64,000 bases of DNA from Chaetorhynchus papuensis (GCA_013396525.1 VWYX01000867.1:248001-312000); one strand, 5' to 3'. Shown: positions 1-12,680, counted from the stretch's first letter. The notes: generated by a model not told the origin, from the sequence alone. Program-made: numbers and translations.

Positions 1-551
1 GGTCGAGCCGGCGCGGCGGGCGCTGTACCGGCCCGCTTCCGCAGATGCGGCCCTGGCACAACGGCGGCCGAGGAGAAACGGGCACAGTCTAGGAGAGCGG
101 CGCAGACGGACTACATGGCCCGGCGGAGGGATTCTGTGCGCATACACAAAGTACCACGCCTGATAGGCGCCCGCCGGTGCCCGCCCCCGGCGCGGCCGTT
201 CCGGCAACGCGGCGTTCCGCCGGGTGTTGTGACCCGGCCGTGGGCAGTGAGCGGAGCCGGGGTGTCCTCGGTTCTCTGAGGGCCGCACAGCGCTGGCGTC
301 ACCGCGAAGAAGAGTGGGACCGAAGTCCAGCCCGGACCTGGGCCCGGTGCCGCAGTCCCCGGGTAAGCGGGCCCAGCGGGCGTTCCAAGCGGGCCCCCGC
401 TGATCCCGCGGCGACGGTGCTCGCTGGCCCGCGAGGGGAGGCGGCCCCGAGCCCCCGGGGCGGGGCGGTTCGTCTCTTAGCAGGTGCGTGAGTTCATAAC
501 GCGCGCGGTGGGTCTAAGTTAATACTAAACCCGTGCATTTTGGCCTTGCAG

Positions 552-695
552 GGTACGCGAGATTCTGGGGCGGCACGAGGGCTCCCGGTGAGCTGCCGGC
601 GGAGGCGGCCGGGGCAGGCAAGCCCCGCTGCAGGCACGGATGAGCTCCCTCGGACGGTCGGGAGTCACGCGCTGGGCTGGATCCATGGCAAACAG
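552..695 (+). other. ZNF821: Putative ZNF821 5'-UTR exon
   Basis: An acceptor (TTGGCCTTGCAG ending at 551) and a strong donor (AACAG/GTGAGA at 695/696) bound this 144-nt segment. It has upstream ATGs at 640 and 684 in one frame. When spliced to the coding exon at 1799 this frame stops almost at once (AG joined to A, then TGA at 1800-1802), giving a uORF of about 20 codons. The segment is predicted from splice consensus only. Confidence 0.4.
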
Positions 696-840
696 GTGAG
701 ACGCTTCAGCTAATGAAGACCCGGCACCCGAGGTCCGCGGACGGCTCGGTGACAGCGGTGACGTGCCGTGCCCTCCCGGTGCCGAGCCGTGGCTCCCGTG
801 CCCGCGCCCGTGCTCGCGTCGCGCACTCCGGCGGCGTCCT

Positions 841-851
841 CCGCCATCTTG
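841..851 (+). promoter_or_regulatory. YY1 motif at a probable start site
   Basis: CCGCCATCTTG matches the YY1 core, which usually lies just downstream of CpG-island transcription starts. It is followed about 70 bases later by a candidate donor (GTAAGG at 914), so it may mark a second ZNF821 first exon at about 830-913. Confidence 0.45.
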
Positions 852-920
852 CTCGTCCGTCTGTCCGCTGCCCTTTGTCTGTCCGCGGCTCCCGGCGCCT
901 GCGGCCGGACCGGGTAAGGC

Positions 921-949
921 GGGCCGGGCCGGGCCGGGCCGGGCTGGGG
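921..949 (+). repeat. GGGCC tandem run, G-quadruplex-prone
   Basis: Four GGGCC units in a row followed by GGGCTGGGG give at least five runs of three or more G on the + strand. The run lies directly behind the candidate donor at 914, so in RNA it would sit at the very start of an intron. Confidence 0.7.
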
Positions 950-1176
950 TTGCCGCCCGCGAGGGGAGAAACGGGCCCCGCGGCGGGACCTCCGCTGCCG
1001 GGGCCAGTCTGTCAGGGCTGCCCGGCCAGGACCTCGGCAGCCCGGTCAGGGTTCCCGCGTCCGTCCTGATGCCAGAGCCGCATGTCTTTGTCTGTATGTC
1101 CGGCCGCTTGCGGGCCTGGTTCTTCCTGCCGTCTCCCGTGTGCTGGGACTGCCGGCTGCATCCTGCTATGTGGGGA

Positions 1177-1390
1177 GGTTGTCGAGCTCTTCGTGTGCGT
1201 CCATCTGAGAAGGCTGATGGGATCCCTGTGTCCGTCTGTCAGTGTGAGGCTGACAGGATCCTTTTGTGCGTGTGTCTGAGAAAGTTGATGGGATGTCTGT
1301 GTCTCTCTGTCAGCAAGGGGCTGATGAGATCCGTGCGCTTGTCCGTCTGAGGAGGCTGACGGGATCTCCGTGTCCATGTGTCTTGTGGGA
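1177..1390. repeat. Imperfect 35-36-bp minisatellite, about 6 copies
   Basis: Units begin near 1177, 1212, 1248, 1283, 1319 and 1354, each built on GGCTGATGGGATCC followed by a GTGTCCGTCTGTCAG-like half. Spacing is 35-36 bases and copies have diverged noticeably. It lies just downstream of the CpG island, in the first-intron region of ZNF821. Confidence 0.7.
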
Positions 1391-1850
1391 AATGGGTTCA
1401 GCTCCTCCTTTTGTCTCTCTCTGAGAGGACTGTTGGACATGCGACCTTCCTCTGTCAGTTCAACGACAAGGATGATTATTAGGCTGCAGGAATGGAGAGG
1501 AGGGAAAAGGGTGTTGGGACTGAGGTTACAGTAGTTTTTGAAAGAGACACTCATTTTTTGGGGTGGGTGGGCAGGATTGCTTAAATCTTTGCCTGAGAAC
1601 TGGGTAGGACTGCCCGTGCACAGTGCTTTGTGACATGCTTGTGGATTGTGTTGGATGCTAGCCTGGAATCCAGCTGTGGTGATGTAGAATGAGCCCCATA
1701 GGCAGAAGGGTGGGGAATGACCCTGGGACAGCCAGCTGAGCTTGGCCAGAGACTCGGAAGGTTTCAGTGAAGTGTGTGACAGACTCTTCTCTTCTCAGAT
1801 GAGCCCTCTGCAGAGGGGAGGAACACTCTGTGCTCCCAGGTCAGGGAAAC

Positions 1851-4800
1851 ATGTCCCGTCGGAAACAGACCACTCCTAACAAAGTTCACTGTGAGTATGA
1901 TGTTATGCAGCCTTCTGGGACCCTTGGTCTGGCTGGCTTGTGGAGTGAGGTGGGGAGGAGTGGAGTGATGGGAATGATGGGAAGGCACAGCTTGTGGGGA
2001 ATGGTGGTCACTCATGTTTTGTCTTAGGGTGTATAAGAAGAGAAACTGAACTCTGTGCATCAGGGAAGCTGGTTGTGTCCTGGCATAGCAGGACAGGGAT
2101 AGGCTTGAACAAACAACTAATATTGTAAAGGTAGATGTGTATGTGCAGGGCACGTAGCTGGGCTTTGCATTCTCACTGTCAAAAGTACGAGTCAGAATAC
2201 TAGAAAATGCACTTGGGACTCTGGCCTGTCTTTGGTAGCAAAGGAAGTTCTAGACAAGGTGGTTGGAGCATGCTGGCTGAAAGCAAGCAAGTCCTGGGTT
2301 TTGATCTTCATCCTACCACAAACTGAGCTGACTGGCCTTGGGCATGTTACTTAAGCTCACTGTACCTCAGTTCCCTACCAGATAATGAAATAAAGCCATT
2401 TGCTCTTTCCTGTCAAGGAATGGGTGGTGGCCAAGTAATTTACAGGACAAACAAATGCTGTCTGCCTGATCATTCTTGAGCTGAGGTGGTAAGATGGAGC
2501 TCTGTTTCTCCAGCATTACCAAAACTTTTAGTGCTTGTTTGACAGTGGAAGGGCTGAAGATGCTGCACATCAGCATTTCTTGTGGGCAGGCTACAGCCAG
2601 GCACTAGTGGAGCTGGGAGACACAGGTGGAGGTTTTGCAGAGGGGAAACTGCACATGTATAGCTTTTGTATGGCAGCAGAGGGAAGCTAAGGGGCCTGAA
2701 ACTATGCCCTTGTTCTTACCCAGGTGTGTGGCTAGAGACATGCTGGGAGTTTGGGCTGGAATTAGGAAAACAAGTTTCTACTTCTGTAGCCCTGTGAGAG
2801 CGAGGCTGCTGAGAGGGCCCTGTGGTTTTTTGGCTGCAGTAGCTGTCGGGAGTATGAGACAGAGCTGAGTGCTGCAGCCCTAACACTGCCTCACTGCTGA
2901 TGCTGCTGGCTTGCATGTCTATGTGTTTGTGTGCTGCCTCTGTGCACAGGTACGCAACAGGCATCTGTGCATGCTGCTCTTTGTGCTAGGGGAAACACTG
3001 TGCTGGAGCTGACACCTTGCACACTCGGTGAGTGCATTGGGAAGAACTGCCTCTGTCTGAGACTCACAGCCCCACTGGCTGGGCAGCTTGGGAGAGCCAA
3101 CTGAGCTGTCCTTGTTGGCCAGAGTGAGGATCTCAAGGAGTGTGGCTTGTGGCACCTGCATTGCCTTGTACTCTCTGATTTCTGCTTCTCGTTGCTGGGT
3201 CCCACAGTGGGCAGAGTATAGGTGTAATTTGCCTGATAGTACATTCATGACTTTGGAGTTGTCGTTCTTAGAGAAATTTGGTATGTTTGGTATTTTGTCC
3301 TGTGATGCCAGTAACGTGCTTTGTGTCCACACACTTCTGCTTCTGAGAGTGCCTGGGTATTACTGCTGCCATTGAGCTCAGGTTTATGTCAGGTATGCAC
3401 TTAAGCTGTCACCCTTGGGCCGGAGTCGGGGTCTCTTGAGTATGGAAACCAAGGGCTAATGGTTGCAGCAGCTCTAATGGTGCAGATAGAGTTTCCATGG
3501 CATTTAGCTGGATGCTTTTCTGCACTTCACTGCATAAGGGTTATGTTCTTCAGAAGCTTGTACTATCATATACAAAACTCTACATAGCACAAAATTCAGC
3601 TATGCACTGTTCTCACAGTGAACGTTGCTTTTTTATCTGCAATACAAATGATTGTATCTCCAGTCTTGGTTTCGGGGGAAGCTGTCTGACAAACATGCTA
3701 CCAGTGGGCATGAGGTTATAGCATCAGGTATGCAGTGGAGAGGAATTCTGGATTGTTCACCTCCTTTACATGCAGTATGTTGCTACAGAGCAACTATTCA
3801 GCAGGAGCCATCAAGAGCAGCAAGTAGGACCACAAGAAAATAAAGGGACCAAAAGATACCAGGAACTTGTCAATGGTGATGTCTTCACCTTGGGATGGAA
3901 AATCTTGTCTGTCTTATGATGAACACCACGAAATCGTTGGGACTTCTCTGTTTACCTAGCCTGCTGTGTGTCTGGAGGGCCCAGAAATGCCGTGCAGTGC
4001 CCTGACGAGGATAATCGGAGAGAGCATCGGCTCCAAGAACGGGGTGAGCCAGCAGAATGAGTCAGGCTGAGACATAGCAGACACGTTACTGGGACTTCTT
4101 CACAGGGACTGCAGTGGTTGGGAGGAGAGGAATGAAAGGGACAGCAGGTATGCAGCTTTTTACGCAGTTGCCTGCAGCTGGGGTCTGATTTGGCAGGCTA
4201 CGGGGCTGGGGAAGTGCCTTTTGGATTTGCATAAATACAATTGTGCATATATGACTGGACAAATTTGATGGGAGGATGGTGCCTACTTCTTCCTTGCATG
4301 GCCACTCCATCTTCTCTTCCTTCTTGGACTCGCTAGGGCAAGTGACAGCTGCTGATCTCCTCTCCCTGGCTTGCTTGGTGTCTCCTCTTTCCAGGATTAC
4401 TTTCCGGCTTGGCATGGCCCTCATTTCACCTTGCTCTCACAACCACGTGGTTTGCTGTCCTCACTTAGGACAGAATCACTTTGTTTGGCAAGCAGAGCAA
4501 CCAGCTAGGAGATTGTATGGTTACAAGTCAAAACAGTTTTAAATAGAAGTTGATGTGTAAGGAAATTCAAAATAATACTGAAACAATGATTAAACAATGA
4601 TAAAAATTGTGGTAAAATTTATCACAGAAGTCTTACTGTGCATGATGGCCAGTCCCACAGTTTTAATTGTAGTCAATTCCCCTGCAGCACATAAATGGCT
4701 CTTAGGAATATAATTTTGTTTTGCCGTGTGGTGCGTGAAGAACACACCTGACAAAGTGCTAACAAACAGAACAGTAATCGTGGAATATACTCATTGAAAA

Positions 4801-7800
4801 ATAAAATGCAGTTAGATTGTTTGTGTGGAGATACCTTAATTGATTCAATTTGGTCTTTATTTTCTCCCAGAGTATGTAGTATAAAAGTATAAAAACTCTA
4901 AGCAATTCATCTGTTCTTGCATTCATCCGTTACTGCGCTGTCACCCCATCAGTCATGGACCACTTGCTGTCTTTGTGCTTGCCAAAATTTGTTGCAGGTA
5001 TTAGCATGCACTTCTCTCTCCCTGCTGTCCACAAGCTGCTTTGCTTTCTATTGCTTGTGCCCTCTGCAACTGATGCTTATTTTAGAACTCTGGAGAAGAG
5101 CTTTTGTTAGTCAGATTAATTCCTGCTTCTGAGCTCTATTTATCATGGTTCCAGTATCCCATTAATCCTCTATTTCCTTCCCTCTCTCTCTAACACACAC
5201 GTGTTCTGTGCTCTTTGGTGTTCCTTGGATTCTGTTGTCTATAATATTCCCATTTTGAAGGGAAAGTATCTTGCAAGAAATAGCACCCAGCATTCACAAC
5301 CGAGCAGAAATGCTACTTGCATCAAATCCCTTGGTTCTGAAGGGCTCCGTGGACTGCCATTGTTAACCCTTTCAATTGTGTTGTTTTTCATTTCAGTAAC
5401 CACTACAGCAGTGTGGACAACCCAGAATAGCCATGGGGCAGGTGGAATAGATCCACAGTGGTGGAAAGACTTGCAAATTTCAGGTCCAGAAACACAGAGA
5501 AGACCTACATGAACAGGGACTTTTAATTGATGTACAAGGAGGGAATAAAACTGACTCATCTCTGAGAGACCTTTCTGTTTAGGAAGGAAGGCAGGGGAAT
5601 GATGCAGTTCCTTTGGATTTTGTTTTGTGGATTTTGGGGTGGGAGTTGTTTGTTTCTGTGTTTATTTTCCAGAACACCTGAGAGTTATCCTGCATTCATA
5701 CAGTTCAAGAAGGGAAGGGCTCAGGGCTGATACCTCAGCAGACCCTAGCAGTCATGCCTGTCTGCGTTACACAGTACCACAGGGCTGTCCCCTACCTCCA
5801 CCACTGCTCACTTGGCATCCCACTCATTCACAGCAGTATGGAGAGGAGAATGGAATACAAAGCAGAGGCATTTGTGTGATTTCTCTTGTCCTACATCTTT
5901 AGCTGTTTGTAAACAACTACAGTGACTTGTTTTGGTGTTGTGGTCAGCCTGCAGCCCTTTTTGTATTTAATAAAGAAACTTCTGCAGAAGAGTCTGTGAA
6001 TTCACTATTGAGCATAACATCTTTTACTTATGGCAGTGATCCTAAAGCTGTTGCCTGTCTTAACTCCCCTTCTAAATGAATGGAAGCATACCCAAAGTGG
6101 GGTGGAGGTGGGCGTGTGTCTGTTTGTGAGCATGTGTGTGCAGAAACATCCAAAGTATAACCCTGGACCTATCAAACATTAAATCTCTAAAGATTCATCA
6201 AAGTAGGACTTAGTCCATCAGTAGATGAACAGGACACTCTTTCCTAAGTTCTTCTGTAAACTATTACAACATGTAAGAAATTCTGTGCAAGTGGGAGACA
6301 GTATTTTTACATGTTTGCCTTTCCCAGTCCCGTGATGCTTTTAGATACAGGCTGTGGAGGATGCACAGGACGTCGCCTCTGCTAACAGCACGGGTTTGGT
6401 TAACAGCTTGCATTGCTGGCCGTAAGCTGGCTGTTCTCTGCACTGTGCTGAGTCAATGCTCACTGGGCTCTGGGAGTGTTATACAGAGGCTAGAGGCACA
6501 CACAATTGCTCTCAGTTACTGTGACTGGTGCCAGTGTTCCTTATGTGAGGAGTTCCTTCCTCTGTCACCTCAGATAAAGATCCCAGCTCTTAAATCCTGC
6601 AGACTGACTGTGTGGTTTGTATAACTGAGCAGGAACCTGCCCTGCCCTTGGACTCCAGGCTGCTGCTCAGTGGGAGTGTAATCTGTCTGAAAAGGAAAAC
6701 GAAAGGGAAGAAAACAAACATGTAATTGCTTCCACGAGCAGCCTCAGTGGTGTTTGGGAATTCTGTTTTGGAACTCTGTCAAAGGTAGCAGCACATCTCC
6801 CACCCTAGTTTTACATCTGTCCTGTGTTCTGCAGGTTTCCTCGTTTCACCATGCTTTCTCTTTCTCTTGCAATGCTTTTTTGGTCTATGGACTTTTATCC
6901 TGGTGGTTTGTGGGTTTCTGCTTCTTGGAGAGGGCACTGGAATTCTGTGGTGTCTGCTGCTCATACAGTCTGTATCTCAGTCCCACCAATGTGAGGCTGT
7001 CGTCCGGACATAAAAACAGCACTCCAGGTCACGAAAACCATTCAGTGCTGGGATGGCTTCTGAAAGGGTGTCACAGCAGTCATGATGGTCCCTGCTGCTT
7101 TTAGACTTGGTGCTCCTCAGCACCTCTCCTCAGGCACATGGATTGTGTTCTCAAACCTCTACAGAACCCTTTCTCACATTTCTGAAACAGAATGATAAAA
7201 GCCTTCAAATGCTTTTGGAAACCTCCATGGGGACATTGGGAAGTAAAACTCTTCTCCCACAGTCTCCGTGAAACTTCTGAAGGTCTTTGAAATCTTGCAT
7301 AAATTACAGCTTTTTAAACCCCTGCCAAAATTGCAAGGTGAGCCCCAGGAAGGCAGTGTGCGTGGGAACATGGAGCAACACTGGCTGGAACAGTTCAGCA
7401 CGTGGGAATGTACCTGTCCTTGTAGCAGGACTGGTGCTCTCTCTCGGGAATTCAGTTTCTTGGTTATACTGGTGCCAGCTGTGGCCCCGTGTTGAAAGGT
7501 AACACTATCTTCTGAAAGCTGTGTCTTGATTTTATGTGAAAAATGCACTGCGTTTTCCTTGGCATTTTCACATTTGTGCTTTGAATGGTTCTTGAGCACT
7601 TAAAAATCCTTTGATAAATGCAACCCAAAAGCCAGCCTGCTGGGAACTTCAGCACCTTTCCTAGGCCTCCCAGCTCATCCACTGGAAAAGGTAAATAACT
7701 ACACCTAGAACAATTTGTTTGCTTTAATATGAAAATGAATGGCTGCTTTTTATTGTTATTCTCTGGAACCAAAACTTCTTTGAGCAGGGATTGCTATAAG

Positions 7801-10800
7801 AAGTTTTCATTCGAAGCACAAATAACTTTCTTTCAAGGTGTTTGCAATCTCCTGTTGAGCTGAAGTGCTAGTGGTCACTGCTTTTAACAAAACAAATTGT
7901 TTTGTGCATGTGGGTTCATTCCCTTACGTTTCTGTTTTGAGCACATGAAGTGCCAATGAGATTTATTTTAGCAAGAGCCATTCCTGGACAAGGCAAGGTA
8001 GTTTTCTATCTATCATATACGCAGGAGAACACCAGCTCTGAGCATAGACACCTTCTGTAAGGGCAGCTTGTCCTCATCCCTCTTGGGACAGAAGAAGGTG
8101 ACAGAGCATGCCAAGGGCAACCTCTAGTTCTGATATCACTGTGGAGAGCAGGTGAGGTACCAGGCACTTAGGGAGGCGCTATTTTTGTGCAAAATGCCTG
8201 CTATAGCTGGAAATAAGACTTAATAATTTAGAAGAGCTATACAGTACTATCCCTGATCTGGAATACTGTCATAGTCCCCAGGGGCTTCCCCCAACCCTGA
8301 ACTGTGCTGTAGGATATTGGTGGATAGCTTGGCAGCAGCAAAAGCCACCTGGTTATTTATGGCAGATATATGGGGTCACACGTATTCTGTGGCTGGAGTG
8401 GAATCTAGGTAGTATGTAGACAGCAGCCCAGTGCTGCACATTGCCACTAGTGAGACTCTTCTACACCCAGGCATTGGACTCACATCAGCAGGTGCCAGAG
8501 GCTGGTGTGGCAGGGTAGGCAAGCAGAGAAGTGACCTAAGTGCTTTCCAAGAGGTGACTCCAGAGGTTCTGCACAGTGCAGGTGAGCAGCCCCATGCCTG
8601 TTGTATTTTTGGCAAGCCTTGGTGGTGGAAGCACTGGAACAGCACCAGTCTGACTCTTTGTCCTTGTGGCTGCCAGGGGAGCAAGTCTTTGCAGGGCTGG
8701 AGGAGCAAGCCCGCCAAGCCATGATGAAAAACAACTTTCCTGGAGCTCTTGGGGACCAAAGGCCAACAATTCGTCCACTGCAAGACCCTGACTCCAGCAG
8801 CAGTGAGTTCTGCCCCTTCCAATAACAGCAAGGTAGTAGACTGGGGAGACTCTGGAAAGGGGTGAGGCTGAGGGCTGCATAGTGTGTGCGCGTCCTCTGA
8901 GGACTGTCTTACCCAGCTCCTCGTCCAGGTTAGCCCTTTGCTCCAGTGCAGGACTTTGTCCTAAGGACCGGACCAGCACAGCACAGACTGGACAGTGCCA
9001 TGGGACCCAGTCCCATTTCACCAGAGCAGGGTGGGAACAGCAGCAGGTCTGGCTGAAGGTCTGGCAGTTGTCAAGCAAGGCAGTCTAAGAGGCCGTGCCC
9101 AGGGACTCAAGTGCCCTAGACTGAATTTAAATGGAACCCCTAGTTGGAGGGGGTGGGTAGAGGCCCCTTGTAATACTGGTCAGGACAGTTAAGGCCTGTG
9201 AGCGCTGTCAGGACCCTGACACTTGGTATAACTGTTCTGCACATTTCAGGTGGCAGCGATGATGAGGAAACCACTCAGGATGAAGTTTCTTCCCATACGT
9301 CTGAGGAAGATGGCTCAATGGTGAAAGTGAAGAAGGAATTAGAAAATGTAGAACGACCTGTGGCCAGAACTCCACTGATGAGAGAAAATGAGGCAAGTGT
9401 GTACTGGCTCTGCACTCACCATAACCTCCAGGGGGAGAGAAAGGTACTGTCTAAACACTTCCTCTCCCCATCACATTTCTTTATCTTTCTCTCTCTCCCA
9501 CCTCCTCCAAACAATGTCTCCTGGCAGGAGGAAAGGGTCTGAAGAGCTTTTTGGCTGCCTGGAACAGGAGACAGCAGGCACAGACTGGCCAAGATGTTTG
9601 CAGAGTGTGTCCTCTTCCCTTGGTTCTGGTGCCATTCTCCAATTGTCTTCCCCTTGCCACGTAACAGGCCCTGCCTTCTAGAGCCACTGTGCGGGCAAGA
9701 ACCTGGGTGCAAGTGAGGCCATGAGGCCTCTGCCTCCTCTCTGTGAGATGCAGGAGTTTTGCTCATAGGCTACAGAAGGAGGTTTCCTTCAGATGTCAAG
9801 AACCCAAACCAGCCCTGGCAGGACTGGGCGCTCCATGTGCCTGCAGCACTGGGAGGAGCTAAGGAAGGGCGGTGTGGCTGCAGGGAGTCTGTGTGCCTTA
9901 CACCAAAGTGGCTGTTCCTACCTGTAGGTGCCTGAGAGTTTGAACGCTGAGCCCATGCTGGGACTGTCACAATGCCCCCTCTGCCAGCTGGAGTGTGGAA
10001 GCAGAGATCAACTCATTGCACATGTGTACCAGGTAGGGATAGTTCCAAACTGTGGAGTGTCTCTGGCCTGAAGCCTCAAATCCAGAAACAACTCAAAGCA
10101 CAGGGTAACTTTGTTCTTGTCTTTGCAACCACAGAACTGAGCTTCTAGCTAGGATGTGACTGAAGTTTACAGCTGTAAACTGTGTCCAGAGGGTGGCTGG
10201 GGGAAAGAATTAGCAAGTCCCTGGTCTACAGATCTGGAAAACACAACTCTATGCCAAGGCTGTCTCTGCAAGTATTTCAGGCTAAAACCAGACAGTTCCT
10301 TCAAATTAAAAATGGAAGCAATTTTTACATCATTCAGTGAGATAAGAAACCTTCCTCCTGATCATTTATTTTATACTTCATTACAGTTCTTGTAATTACC
10401 CTTGAGAATAGCTGTTCTTCCTCAAAATTATTCCAGTTTTGCAAGAAATCTGTGGTAAAATCTTAGGGTTTTTTGTCAGTGCTCTCTTCACAGCACATCA
10501 AAGTCTGTAGCAGAAGGAATGAAGCAGAATTGAATTGGCCACTTACCTGTACTAGTTGCGTCCACTTAAGTGCTTCCTCACCGGCATCCTGCCTTGCTGT
10601 TAATCGAGTCATGCTTTGTCCTGCACCAGCAGCTCCTCAAATACAAGGGTTAGGTCTTACAATCCAAGTGTTTTGGCCTTTTTTTTTCCCTCCTGCACTG
10701 GAGTTGAGCCATAAAGGGGTTTCCTCCTTGTTTGACCTGTAACACACCAAATTTCTTGTCTTGAGCTTGATCTAAAAGCTGGCAGACAGAGATTTAGTGG

Positions 10801-12440
10801 TAAAAGGTTCCCATTCCAAGAGGCTGAACAGAATGGTTTGAGCATGCCTCGGGCTGGGCAGGGAGCTGGGCAATGTGTAACTACCACCTGAGCGGTTGTT
10901 TTGCAGCACACTGGAGCGGTGGTGAGTGCCAAGAGCTACCTGTGTCCTGTGTGTGGCAGAGCCCTCAGCTCCCCAGGATCCCTTGGGAGACATCTCCTGA
11001 TCCACTCAGAGGACCAGCTGTCCAACTGTGCAGTTTGTGGAGCACGCTTCACCAGCCACGCCACCTTCAACAGGTCAGGGTCACCCTGGCCAGTGAGTGG
11101 GCTAGGGCACCACATTAAAGATTAGGTGGGTTGCCTTGAATGACTCAGAAGTTGTGGCTCTGGACCCACTGAGGCCTGTAGGACAGTGCTTAAAACCCCC
11201 AGTGAGTGAGATTCTCTTGATCCCTTCCTGTCTGCAGCTCTGCATCCCCTGCCAAGATGTCTGCAGGCTGTGCTGGCAAAAGGGTCTTTCTTAGCACTAT
11301 GCAGAGCTAGAGAAGTGCAGAAAGCACTGTGGGCTCCAGTCACTGGAGAAGAATCCACCCTTCCCCTTGCCCAGCAATCCATTGGAGTATGGCTGCACTG
11401 TCCAGATGTGTTCATCATGTCCAGAGCAGGACTACAGGCAGAGACCAAAATGTTCTTTCTTTGTGTCCTGCCTAGTGGGAGATTATCTACTGACCAGTGG
11501 AATGGGGCTAAAAGGAGAAATTCAGAGATGATGGGGAGGAGCAGCCTGCTGGTTTATTCCCACTCTTGCACTCTTCCAACCCAGATAACTGCTCTGGGCT
11601 AATCCACTTCCTACCCTGGATAGGATAGTGCTTAATTCGAGATACTCAGACATATCTGTGGGCAAATGATTTAGCAGAGGCCTCTGCCATGGGCTGTAGT
11701 GGGAGCATTGTTCACGGCAGCCCATGGGCACTCAGAGATGGGGACTCTGCCCACAGCCTCTGACTCTGTTCCTCCTGCTTTGCAGTGAGAAGCTGCCAGA
11801 GGTGCTCAGTGCAGATCAGCTGCCGGCACCACAGAGCCAGGGCCCCTCCAGCACTGAGGGCAAGGATGTTGCCTTTTGCACCCCTGTGTATCCTGCGGGC
11901 ATCCTCCTGGTGTGCAACAACTGCGCTGCGTACCGTAAGCTGCTTGAGGCACAGACCCCCGGCATGCGCAAGTGGGCCCTGCGGCGCCAGAATGAGCCCC
12001 TGGAAGTGCGGTTGCAGCGCCTGGAGCGGGAGCGCACAGCTAAGAAGAGCCGGCGGGACAACGAGACACCTGAGGAGCGGGAAGTGAGGCGCATGCGGGA
12101 TCGGGAAGCCAAGCGGCTGCAGCGCATGCAGGAGACAGACGAGCAGCGGGCGCGGCGGCTGCAGAGGGACCGGGAAGCCATGCGCCTGAAACGCGCCAAC
12201 GAGACCCCCGAGAAGCGACAAGCCCGGCTCATCCGGGAGCGCGAGGCCAAGAGGCTCAAGCGGCGCCTGGAGAAAATGGATATGATGCTCCGGGCACAGT
12301 TTGGCCAGGATCCCTCTGCCATGGCCGCTTTGGCAGCTGAAATGAACTTTTTTCAGCTGCCAGTGAGCAACGTGGAGCTGGAGAGCCAGCTGCTGGGCAA
12401 AATGACCTTTGAGGAGCAGAGCAACAGTGCGTTGCACTAA
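1851..12440 (+). CDS. ZNF821: ZNF821, C2H2 zinc finger / STPR-domain protein (6 coding exons)
   Basis: Coding exons: 1851-1890, 8677-8802, 9250-9392, 9928-10032, 10907-11073 and 11786-12440. Together they make 1236 nt, or 411 aa plus stop, against about 412 aa in human. The start reads MSRRKQTTPNKVH, matching mammals; its exon opens at 1799 after CTTCTCAG. Two C2H2 fingers (CX2CX12HX3H) span about 119-139 and 151-171, and the last His of finger 1 is carried by the next exon. A third CxxC (CAVC) lacks its His pair. Residues 264-355 are four exact 23-residue STPR units rich in Arg, Glu and Lys, a DNA-binding repeat first known from silkworm FMBP-1. An acidic Ser/Glu stretch precedes the fingers. 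The protein is probably a nuclear DNA-binding regulator; its target is unknown to me. The last exon is much more GC-rich than the introns. The third intron uses a GC donor. Family identity is very secure. Confidence 0.96.
1891..8676 (+). other. ZNF821: ZNF821 first coding intron
   Basis: This 6.8-kb intron has donor ACT/GTGAGT and acceptor TGCCAG. It contains AATAAA-type hexamers (for example near 5967), but I see no convincing exon or gene beside them. Reading frames up to about 140 codons occur on both strands and look like chance. No repeat was recognised. Confidence 0.8.
9393..9927 (+). other. ZNF821: GC-AG intron of ZNF821
   Basis: Exon 3 ends AATGAG and the intron opens GCAAGTGTG instead of GT. 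The acceptor is CCTGTAG before GTGCCTGAG. Reading AAT-GAG/GTG-CCT keeps the frame and aligns with the mammalian protein just before the first finger. AG/GCAAGT is the usual strong context for GC-AG introns, so this looks functional rather than broken. Confidence 0.75.
10806..10870. repeat. Direct repeat copy 1 (ZNF821 intron)
   Basis: About 65 bases around TTCCCATTCCAAGAGGCTGA recur at 12772-12837 in the same orientation with roughly ten differences by eye. The family is not recognised. It ends some 35 bases before the acceptor of ZNF821 coding exon 5. Confidence 0.7.
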
Positions 12441-12680
12441 ACCACAGCCAAGGACTGTGCCGCCTTTGCTGCACCTGCCACATGTGCACTAGCAGGCTTC
12501 CATGCTCAGGAGGCTGCTGTGGGTCCCTGCCTGACCCTCTCTGACAGGTGGTTTTGGTTTTCCTCTGAACCCAGGAGGAGAACAGTGCTGAGAGATGCCT
12601 GCCAAAGCAGCTCTGGTGGGAGCAGATCCTGAGGATACAGTCTGCTCTGGGGGCCAAGTCACAGCCTGTGACAGAAGGAA

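Larger units (their letters stand above)
1..1070. promoter_or_regulatory. ZNF821: CpG island, ZNF821 promoter region
   Basis: The stretch is very rich in C, G and CpG, unlike the AT-richer DNA after about 1.4 kb. It holds several possible 5' splice donors on the + strand (GTAAGC at 363, GTGCGT at 483, GTGAGA at 696, GTAAGG at 914), as expected for alternative noncoding first exons of ZNF821. In mammals ZNF821 and IST1 start head to head, so the left part may also hold the divergent IST1 start on the minus strand. That is inferred from synteny; no IST1 coding exon is visible here. Confidence 0.75.

Noticed and set aside
11712..12437. 241-codon frame on the minus strand opposite ZNF821 exon 6
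   Set aside because: It is a shadow of the Arg-rich, GC-rich STPR coding sequence; the + strand is clearly the real gene.
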